From NCBI GenBank assembly GCA_902475445.1, contig CABRZN010000116.1:1-5554 (forward strand): DNA of 5,554 nucleotides, given 5' to 3'. Positions 1 through 4,366 of this stretch are shown piece after piece. A program made the position numbers and the translations under genes. Position 1 is the first letter of the stretch. Each line of letters opens with the position of its first letter. Source of the DNA: an uncultured Collinsella sp. GTDB taxonomy: Bacteria > Actinomycetota > Coriobacteriia > Coriobacteriales > Coriobacteriaceae. The notes beneath the pieces were generated by a model. The model was not told the DNA's origin. It saw nothing but the letters and a program-made list of their open reading frames with translations, and did not search any database.

Positions 1-808
1 CGACCTGGTTGCCGGCGGTGTGCGCGAGATCGTGCTGATCGGCCAGGACACGGGTATTTGGGGCATCGACTTTGCCGACGAGGACGTCGCCGAGGGCTCG
101 CCGCGCAATCTGGCGCAGCTGCTGCGTGCCGTCGCCGAGGCCGTGCGCCCGCACAACGTCTGGGTCCGCGTGCTCTACCTGCAGCCCGAGGGCATGACTG
201 ACGAACTCATCGAGACGATACGCGATACGCCCGAGGTGCTGCCCTATATCGATATCCCCGTGCAGCACTGCGACGCGCGCATCCTCAAGGCCATGCGTCG
301 CTCCGGTTCGCGCCAGGAGCTCGAGGATCTGTTCCGCGACCTTCGCGAGCGCATCCCCGGTATCGTGATTCGCTCCACGGCCATGGTCGGCTTCCCGACC
401 GAGACCGACGACGAGTTTCGTGATCTTATCGACTTTATGGACACCGTCGGCTTTGACTACACGAGCGTCTTTGCCTACTCGCAGGAGGAGGGCAGCCTGG
501 CCGCTAAGATGGAGGGTCAGGTCGACGAAGAGGTCAAGCTCGAGCGCGCCCAGGTTGCCATGGACCTGGCCGAGTCGCTCGGTTTTGCCGCCACCGCCGC
601 ACATGTGGGCGAGCGCGCCCAGGTGATCGTCGACGGTATCGAAGAAACCGAGGACGGCGCCGAGCTGATCGGCCATGCCTGGTTCCAGGCGCCCGATTCC
701 GATGGCGCGGTGCATCTGGATGCCAGCGAGGCATCTGTGGGCGATATTCTGACTGTCGAGTTTACCGATAGCTTCTGCTATGAGCTTATCGGCCATGTTG
801 TGGAGTAG
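1..808 (+). CDS. rimO: Ribosomal protein S12 methylthiotransferase RimO, 3' part
   Basis: This is the C-terminal 268 codons of a radical-SAM methylthiotransferase, with the first full codon at position 2. RimO adds a methylthio group to a conserved aspartate of ribosomal protein S12. Visible family landmarks, numbered within the fragment, are the REIVLIGQDT segment near the left edge, YLQPEGMTDEL, the PYIDIPVQH block, MVGFPTET, and FAYSQEEGSLAAKM. A C-terminal TRAM domain follows over about the last 65 residues. The APDSDG segment in that domain resembles the APEIDG segment typical of RimO, which favours RimO over its tRNA-modifying relative MiaB. The N-terminal MTTase domain and the CxxxCxxC cluster-binding motif lie outside the window; a full protein is usually about 430-450 residues. 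The usual GFPGET motif reads GFPTET here. The stop codon overlaps the pgsA ribosome-binding site, so the two genes are very likely co-transcribed. Confidence 0.93.
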   Translation, partial: DLVAGGVREIVLIGQDTGIWGIDFADEDVAEGSPRNLAQLLRAVAEAVRPHNVWVRVLYLQPEGMTDELIETIRDTPEVLPYIDIPVQHCDARILKAMRRSGSRQELEDLFRDLRERIPGIVIRSTAMVGFPTETDDEFRDLIDFMDTVGFDYTSVFAYSQEEGSLAAKMEGQVDEEVKLERAQVAMDLAESLGFAATAAHVGERAQVIVDGIEETEDGAELIGHAWFQAPDSDGAVHLDASEASVGDILTVEFTDSFCYELIGHVVE

Positions 809-811
809 GAG
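807..811 (+). promoter_or_regulatory. Ribosome-binding site of pgsA, overlapping the rimO stop
   Basis: AGGAG lies 6 nt upstream of the GTG at 818 and shares bases with the rimO TAG stop (806-808). It fixes the GTG start of pgsA and suggests translational coupling to rimO. Confidence 0.8.
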
Positions 812-817
812 AGCATC

Positions 818-1456
818 GTGGCAAACGAGAGCAATAAGGAACTGACGAGTGTTTGGACGCCCGCCAACATCGTGACGTGCGTTCGCATCGTCTTTATCCC
901 GGTGTTCATGATCGTGTCGGCGCTTTCTCACACGAGTGTTGCCGGTACGGATTGGAGCGCCTTCGACGGCCCGCTCGCCGCCGCTGCCTTCATTCTGTAT
1001 GTGATCCTGTCGTGCACCGATAAGGTCGACGGTTATCTGGCGCGTTCGCGCAACGAGATCACCGACTTCGGTAAATTCTTGGACCCCATCGCCGATAAGC
1101 TGCTCGTGTTTTCGGCCCTGCTGCTGTTCTTGGATTTTGGCGCGGTGACCGTGTGGTCCGTGTTCATTATCCTGTTCCGTGAGCTTCTGGTGAGCGCCCT
1201 TCGCATGGTCGCGAGTGCGGCCGGTGTGGTCGTTGCGGCCGATAAGCTCGGCAAGTACAAGACGGCGACCACGATGGTCTCCATCTGCGGTTACCTGTGC
1301 GTTTTTGCTATGGCCGGCTTGCACCTTGGCCCGGTGGCGCTGACGCTCGGCATCTACTCGGTGTCGCGCTTCCTGTACGCCGTTGCCGTTGTCTTGACCG
1401 TTATCTCGGGCGCCCAGTACTTCTGGAACTGCCGCAAGATCGTCTTTTCGGTCTAG
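818..1456 (+). CDS. pgsA: CDP-diacylglycerol--glycerol-3-phosphate 3-phosphatidyltransferase
   Basis: PgsA is an integral membrane enzyme that joins CDP-diacylglycerol and sn-glycerol 3-phosphate to give phosphatidylglycerophosphate and CMP. This is the committed step to phosphatidylglycerol and cardiolipin. The 212-residue product carries the complete CDP-alcohol phosphatidyltransferase signature DxxDGxxARx8GxxxDxxxD, with D68, D71, G72, A75, R76, G85, D89 and D93. The N-terminal NIVTCVRIVFIPVF segment (about 18-30) and the later RELL...LGKYKT block (about 121-149) are typical of PgsA rather than of other family members such as cardiolipin or phosphatidylserine synthases. Hydrophobic stretches near residues 18-37, 52-66, 95-130, 152-170 and 180-200 fit a polytopic membrane protein. 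It is slightly longer than the usual 180-190 residues, partly through a loop at about 38-50. The start is GTG, supported by AGGAG 6 nt upstream. It lies in the rimO-pgsA-pncC transcription unit. Confidence 0.94.
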   Translation: MANESNKELTSVWTPANIVTCVRIVFIPVFMIVSALSHTSVAGTDWSAFDGPLAAAAFILYVILSCTDKVDGYLARSRNEITDFGKFLDPIADKLLVFSALLLFLDFGAVTVWSVFIILFRELLVSALRMVASAAGVVVAADKLGKYKTATTMVSICGYLCVFAMAGLHLGPVALTLGIYSVSRFLYAVAVVLTVISGAQYFWNCRKIVFSV

Positions 1457-1468
1457 GCCCTGGTGGGT

Positions 1469-1999
1469 ATGACGGACTCTTTTGAGCAGATTTCCGCACA
1501 TAACGAGGAGCTGGCGCGCGATATCGTCGAGCGCGCGAGCGCTCGGGGTGTGACGGTTTCGACGGCTGAGTCGCTGACGGCGGGTATGATCGCCTCGACG
1601 ATTGCGGATATCCCGTGCGCCTCGGCGGTGCTGCGTGGCGGTGCGGTGACCTACTGCGATGAGATTAAGCATCGCGTGCTGGGTGTTGAGCAGGAGACGC
1701 TCGACCGCTACACCGCGGTGTCGCATCAGACCGCGCGCGAGATGGCGTCGGGTTCGCTGGAGCTGTACCAGAGCGATATTGCAGTGAGCGCAACGGGTTA
1801 TGCCGGCCCCGGCGGTGGTGCTGAGGACGATCCTGCTGGCACTTTCTATATTGGCTGGGCACATCGTTCCGCCGATGGGGGAGTGCCGGTCGTGGACTCT
1901 GTGCGCTGCCACTATGAGGGCGACCGTTCGTGTGTTCGTGCCCATGCGGTCACGGAGGCATTGGGTCGCATTGCCCTTGTGCTCAACCCTATGGAATAG
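1469..1999 (+). CDS. pncC: CinA C-terminal-domain protein, probable nicotinamide-nucleotide amidohydrolase (PncC)
   Basis: This is a stand-alone CinA C-terminal domain of about 176 residues. Proteins of this family deamidate nicotinamide mononucleotide to nicotinate mononucleotide in the NAD salvage cycle. From ATG 1469 the landmarks are AESLTAG (33-39, the position of the usual ESCTGG active-site serine motif), AVTYCDEIK (59-67, the usual vTYSNeaK) and GYAGPGGGAEDDPAGT (110-125, the usual GiAGPgGG...PvGT). The N-terminal molybdopterin-binding-like domain of full CinA proteins is absent, with no remnant upstream because pgsA ends only 12 bp before. The motif substitutions (Cys to Leu and Gly to Ala in ESCTGG; Ser to Cys in TYSN) are moderate, so enzyme activity is inferred from family membership. 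An in-frame GTG at 1463 could add two residues; ATG was preferred, with GGTG at 1462-1465 as a weak ribosome-binding match. The gene is last in its operon and sits directly before recA, as cinA does in many Gram-positives. Confidence 0.86.
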   Translation: MTDSFEQISAHNEELARDIVERASARGVTVSTAESLTAGMIASTIADIPCASAVLRGGAVTYCDEIKHRVLGVEQETLDRYTAVSHQTAREMASGSLELYQSDIAVSATGYAGPGGGAEDDPAGTFYIGWAHRSADGGVPVVDSVRCHYEGDRSCVRAHAVTEALGRIALVLNPME

Positions 2000-2006
2000 A
2001 CGTGTT

Positions 2007-2034
2007 TTAAGGGGCCTCCGGGCCCCTTAATTGT
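2007..2034 (+). terminator. Hairpin terminator after the rimO-pgsA-pncC operon
   Basis: TTAAGGGGCC (2007-2016) pairs perfectly with GGCCCCTTAA (2021-2030) around a TCCG loop, giving a 10-bp GC-rich stem that begins 8 nt after the pncC stop. The downstream tract is only modestly U-rich (TTAATTGT), so termination may be incomplete and some readthrough into recA is possible. Confidence 0.78.
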
Positions 2035-2127
2035 GGAGATAGGGACCTCCGGCGAATTTTATCTTTGTGCAGGTAGTTGTCGTATTTTTCCTCGTCATGA
2101 TTTTCTTGGTTCGCCTGCGGTCAAGAT

Positions 2128-2171
2128 TTTGGTCAGTGTTTGGTCGGCGTTTGGTTGGGTTTTGGAAAGGT
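2128..2171 (+). repeat. Four 11-bp direct repeats (TTTGG-N6) upstream of the recA promoter
   Basis: TTTGG occurs at 2128, 2139, 2150 and 2161, with an exact 11-bp period. The units are TTTGGTCAGTG, TTTGGTCGGCG, TTTGGTTGGGT and TTTGGAAAGGT; all also share G at unit position 9. The array ends 26 bp before the recA -35 element. The spacing, close to one helical turn, would place the motifs on nearly the same DNA face, as in multi-site protein binding. No function is known to me, and a low-complexity origin is possible. Confidence 0.55.
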
Positions 2172-2197
2172 CGGCTGCATATGATTTATCTGAACGG

Positions 2198-2226
2198 TTG
2201 ACCACGAACAGCCGTTCGTTTATTAT
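2198..2226 (+). promoter_or_regulatory. recA promoter (TTGACC-17-TATTAT)
   Basis: The -35 element TTGACC (2198-2203) and -10 element TATTAT (2221-2226) each match the vegetative sigma consensus at 5 of 6 positions, with the optimal 17-bp spacer. Transcription should start near 2233, giving a leader of only about 24 nt before recA. The LexA operator occupies almost the whole spacer, so bound repressor would block RNA polymerase. Confidence 0.82.
2204..2219. promoter_or_regulatory. LexA operator (SOS box) of recA
   Basis: The core CGAACAGCCGTTCG (2205-2218) fits the Gram-positive SOS box CGAAC-N4-GTTCG, and one further pair (A2204/T2219) extends it to 6-bp arms around AGCC. It lies exactly between the -35 and -10 elements of the recA promoter. 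The position and near-perfect palindrome make repression by LexA, relieved on DNA damage, the natural reading; it would control recX as well. Confidence 0.9.
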
Positions 2227-2243
2227 CGATGCAGGTTGTTAAG

Positions 2244-2249
2244 AGGAGG
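2244..2249 (+). promoter_or_regulatory. Ribosome-binding site deciding the recA start
   Basis: AGGAGG, followed by another G, lies 7 nt upstream of the ATG at 2257. It rules out the in-frame TTG at 2236, which precedes it, and favours 2257 over the internal ATG at 2323, which has only a weak purine-rich run before it. Confidence 0.88.
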
Positions 2250-2256
2250 GCTATTC

Positions 2257-3405
2257 ATGGCCAAGAATTCAGGTCCCGTACGTACCGTTCATGCTCGCAC
2301 GACGGGTAAAGAGCGCGATGAGATGATCGCCACCACCAAGGCCGAGATCGAGAAGAAATTCGGCCAGGGTTCCATCATGAGGTACGGCGATGGTGGTCCC
2401 GAGCTCGAGGTCGAGGCCATTCCCACGGGCGCCCTGGCCCTCGATGCCGCGCTGGGTATCGGCGGCGTGCCGCGCGGCCGTATCGTCGAGATTTACGGTC
2501 CTGAGTCCTCCGGTAAGACGACGCTTTCGCTCGAGATCCTGGCCGAGGCCCAGGCAATGGGTGGCGTTGTGGCATTTATCGATGCCGAGCACGCGCTCGA
2601 TCCCACGTATGCCGCACGCATCGGCGTGGATATCGACGAGGTGCTCATTTCCCAGCCCGATACGGGTGAGCAGGCGCTCGAGATCGTTGACATGCTCGTG
2701 CGTTCCGGCGCCATCGATGCCATCGTCGTTGACTCCGTCGCTGCGCTGACCCCGCGTGCCGAGATCGAGGGAGAAATCGGCGACACTACGGTCGGTCTTC
2801 AGGCTCGCCTGATGAGCCAGGCGCTCCGCAAGCTCGCCGGCTCGCTGTCCAAGTCCAACACGACGTGCATCTTCATTAACCAGCTGCGTGAGAAGATCGG
2901 CGTCATGTTCGGCAACCCCGAGACCACGACGGGCGGCCGCGCCCTTAAGTTCTTCTCTTCGGTGCGTATCGACATTCGCCGCATCGACAGCATTAAGCTT
3001 AAGGACGAGGTTATCGGTAACCGCGTGCGCGCCAAGGTCGTTAAGAACAAGGTGGCAGCTCCGTTCCGTTCTGCTGAGTTCGACATCATGTACGGTACCG
3101 GCATCTCTAAGGAGGGCTCGATTCTGGACATGGCTGTCGAGTGCGGCATTTGCAAGAAGATGGGCTCCTGGTTTGCCTATGGCGAGGATAAGCTCGGCAA
3201 CGGTCGCGAGGCCGCCAAGGCGTTCCTGCGCGAACACCCCGATTGTGCCGACGAGATTGAGCATAAGGTCCGCCTTGCCTGTGGACTTGAGTTTGATGAC
3301 GATGCTCCGTCCGAGGTCGAGCTGACCGATCAGCCGGCACCCGAGGAGTTTGACGAGCTTTACGCCATCGATGGTTCCGCCATGCTCGATGATGACGACG
3401 AGTAG
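2257..3405 (+). CDS. recA: Recombinase RecA
   Basis: RecA polymerises on single-stranded DNA with ATP, performs homologous pairing and strand exchange, and as an activated filament stimulates LexA self-cleavage. The 382-residue product has all core landmarks: KKFGQGSIMR (33-42), Walker A GPESSGKTT (81-89), the catalytic glutamate in FIDAEH (E111), Walker B ending at D159 (IVVDS), loop L1 around EGEIGD (171-176), NQLREKIGV (208-216), loop L2 through NPETTTGG (220-227), and the family signature ALKFFSSVR (229-237). The C-terminal tail is strongly acidic, ending in DDDDE, as in other RecA proteins where it tempers DNA binding. Compared with E. coli RecA (353 residues), the N-terminus is longer by roughly a dozen residues and rich in basic residues, and the acidic tail is also extended. 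No intein or frameshift interrupts it. It has its own SOS-regulated promoter and is followed 11 bp later by recX. Confidence 0.98.
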   Translation: MAKNSGPVRTVHARTTGKERDEMIATTKAEIEKKFGQGSIMRYGDGGPELEVEAIPTGALALDAALGIGGVPRGRIVEIYGPESSGKTTLSLEILAEAQAMGGVVAFIDAEHALDPTYAARIGVDIDEVLISQPDTGEQALEIVDMLVRSGAIDAIVVDSVAALTPRAEIEGEIGDTTVGLQARLMSQALRKLAGSLSKSNTTCIFINQLREKIGVMFGNPETTTGGRALKFFSSVRIDIRRIDSIKLKDEVIGNRVRAKVVKNKVAAPFRSAEFDIMYGTGISKEGSILDMAVECGICKKMGSWFAYGEDKLGNGREAAKAFLREHPDCADEIEHKVRLACGLEFDDDAPSEVELTDQPAPEEFDELYAIDGSAMLDDDDE

Positions 3406-3416
3406 CGGTTACGCTC

Positions 3417-4109
3417 ATGTCGTATACGGTGACCGAGGCCACGGTCGTCTTTCCCGATAAGAAGGCGGTCTCCTCGTTCTCGAGCGGGTATGCGTCCAAA
3501 AAGCCTTGCGCACATATCGATTGTGAGCTTGAGGGCGGTTTTGAGCGGTCCATTTGGATTCCCGTGCGGGTCGCGCGGCTGTATGTCAAAAACCGCCCCG
3601 ATCTTCCCTGTGATTGGGACAACTTCCGTGAGGCGGTGCAGCTCATTGAGCGTAAATGTGCACTTACCATGGTGACCGAGATGTTATCGCGCCGCGACCA
3701 TGCGACGGGTGAGGTCCGTGACAAGCTGGCTCGCTACGGCTTTCACCAGCCTGCGATCGATTTCGCCGTCGAGCGCGCCACCGAGTATCGTTTTTTAGAC
3801 GAGAGCCGCTTTTGCTCGTACTTTATCGAGGAGCGCAAGCGGCGCGGTTGGGGACAGCGCAAAATCGAGACCGAGCTCAAGCGCCGTCATGTCGTGCTCG
3901 ATGACATTCCCGGTTATCCCGAGGATTATTTTGCCGTCGAAGACGATTTGGCGCGTGCGTCAGCCCTGCTCGCCAAGCGGCGTGTTCCAGAGACGCGCGC
4001 ATTCGAAAAACTGGTTCGGTTTTTGATGGGCAAGGGCTTTTCGTATCACGTCGCCGCCGATGCCGTTAAGGCACGTCTCGATGCCGAACGCGAGGAATGT
4101 GCGGTTTAG
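3417..4109 (+). CDS. recX: Regulatory protein RecX
   Basis: RecX binds RecA filaments and modulates, usually inhibits, their extension and recombinase and coprotease activity. The 230-residue product fits RecX in its three-helix repeats. ALTMVTEMLSRRDHATGEV (82-100) leads into RDKLARYGF and FLDESRFCSYFIEERKRRGWG (126-146), followed by QRKIETELKRRHV (147-159). A further helical repeat occupies about 177-222. The first about 75 residues form the less conserved N-terminal region, with IWIPVRVARLYV resembling the short beta-containing segment of longer Gram-positive RecX proteins. It starts 11 bp after the recA stop without a recognisable ribosome-binding site, so translation probably depends on coupling to, or readthrough from, recA; it shares the LexA-controlled promoter. 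Family assignment rests on motif pattern and on its place next to recA. Confidence 0.9.
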   Translation: MSYTVTEATVVFPDKKAVSSFSSGYASKKPCAHIDCELEGGFERSIWIPVRVARLYVKNRPDLPCDWDNFREAVQLIERKCALTMVTEMLSRRDHATGEVRDKLARYGFHQPAIDFAVERATEYRFLDESRFCSYFIEERKRRGWGQRKIETELKRRHVVLDDIPGYPEDYFAVEDDLARASALLAKRRVPETRAFEKLVRFLMGKGFSYHVAADAVKARLDAEREECAV

Positions 4110-4123
4110 GCGTATGCGTTTTG

Positions 4124-4172
4124 TGGCCCTGCCGTTCACCGTGTTTTAGCCGCCGTGCCGGGGCCATTTATT
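4124..4172 (+). terminator. Probable terminator of recA-recX
   Basis: TGGCCCTG (4124-4131) pairs with CGGGGCCA (4159-4166), with one U-G wobble, and is followed at once by TTTATTT. The 27-nt loop is long for an intrinsic terminator. Its place 14 nt after the recX stop and just before a new promoter supports the call. Confidence 0.6.
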
Positions 4173-4200
4173 TGACAGTTGTTGTGGTTCAACGTACGAT
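4172..4200 (+). promoter_or_regulatory. rny promoter (TTGACA-17-TACGAT)
   Basis: A perfect -35 TTGACA (4172-4177) is followed after 17 bp by TACGAT (4195-4200), which matches the -10 consensus at 4 of 6 positions. Transcription would start near 4205-4208, leaving a leader of about 160 nt before rny. The -35 element directly abuts the U-tract of the preceding terminator. Confidence 0.72.
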
Positions 4201-4210
4201 AAACACTGTC
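4174..4210. repeat. Inverted repeat bracketing the rny promoter
   Basis: GACAGT (4174-4179), overlapping the -35 element, is the reverse complement of ACTGTC (4205-4210), at the expected start of transcription. With a one-base bulge the arms extend to GACAGTTGTT and AACACTGTC. It could be a split operator for a repressor that spans the promoter; six exact base pairs alone could be chance. Confidence 0.35.
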
Positions 4211-4228
4211 ATTTGCTTTGTGATATGT

Positions 4229-4250
4229 GCTCATCTGTGATGAGTTTGTT
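4229..4250 (+). other. Small hairpin followed by a U-rich run in the rny leader
   Basis: CTCATC (4230-4235) and GATGAG (4239-4244) form a perfect 6-bp stem with a TGT loop; a G-U pair (4229/4245) may extend it. TTTGTTTAT follows. It resembles a weak terminator or an early stabilising 5' hairpin, but half the stem is A-U. Confidence 0.45.
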
Positions 4251-4305
4251 TATATGTTTATCTGTATCCGACCCGCATAAGCTGCGCCCATATTACTCAA
4301 ATGTC

Positions 4306-4334
4306 GCGAGCCGTTCGTAAGGACGGTTCGCTTT
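4306..4334 (+). other. Eleven-bp GUAA-tetraloop hairpin before rny, attenuator-like
   Basis: GCGAGCCGTTC (4306-4316) pairs with GGACGGTTCGC (4321-4331) over 11 consecutive pairs, two of them G-U, closed by the GNRA-type tetraloop GTAA (4317-4320). TTTGTTGTGT follows. The stem and U-rich flank look like an intrinsic terminator placed inside the rny leader, ending 24 nt before the ribosome-binding site. It could equally be a stabilising structure or a site for autoregulation by RNase Y; the sequence alone does not decide. Confidence 0.6.
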
Positions 4335-4355
4335 GTTGTGTAACGAATCCATAAA

Positions 4356-4361
4356 AAGGAG
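4356..4361 (+). promoter_or_regulatory. Ribosome-binding site of rny
   Basis: AAGGAG, preceded by further A residues, lies 5 nt upstream of the ATG at 4367 and fixes the start of rny. Confidence 0.85.
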
Positions 4362-4366
4362 TGAGC

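Larger units (their letters stand above)
4206..4366 (+). promoter_or_regulatory. Inferred structured 5' leader of rny
   Basis: If the promoter call is right, about 160 nt of untranslated RNA precede rny. The stretch is AT-richer than the genes around it and contains a small hairpin near its start, a U-rich segment at 4245-4260, a large hairpin at 4306-4331 and then the ribosome-binding site. No known riboswitch consensus and no convincing leader peptide was recognised. Confidence 0.5.

Noticed and set aside
2128..2156. Possible LexA-independent damage promoter of the mycobacterial recA type (TTGTCRGTG motif) in TTGGTCAGTG
   Set aside because: The motif has an extra G, and no TAnnnT -10 element follows at the required distance of about 8 bp.
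2033..2242. 69-codon open frame on the + strand between pncC and recA
   Set aside because: It would start with GTG at the base of the terminator, has no ribosome-binding site, and covers the recA promoter and operator; it resembles no family I know.
2000..2256. Both long intergenic regions (2000-2256 and 4110-4366) are 257 bp
   Set aside because: They share no sequence beyond short promoter-like words; the equal length is coincidence.
2269..3264. 331-codon open frame on the - strand inside recA
   Set aside because: It lies wholly antisense to a certain recA. Its composition (rich in L, G, A, D and V) is what a strongly biased GC-rich gene gives in the antisense frame, and no domain is recognisable.
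4268..4296. A second rny promoter with TATTAC (4291-4296) as -10
   Set aside because: The sequence 17 bp upstream (CCGACC) is a poor -35 element, and the -10 itself matches only 4 of 6 positions.
4309..4330. Second LexA site near rny, since AGCCGTTCGT repeats the right half of the recA operator (2210-2219)
   Set aside because: Only GTTCG half-sites in direct orientation are present (4313 and 4326); no CGAAC lies 4 bp upstream of either. The match is explained by the hairpin.
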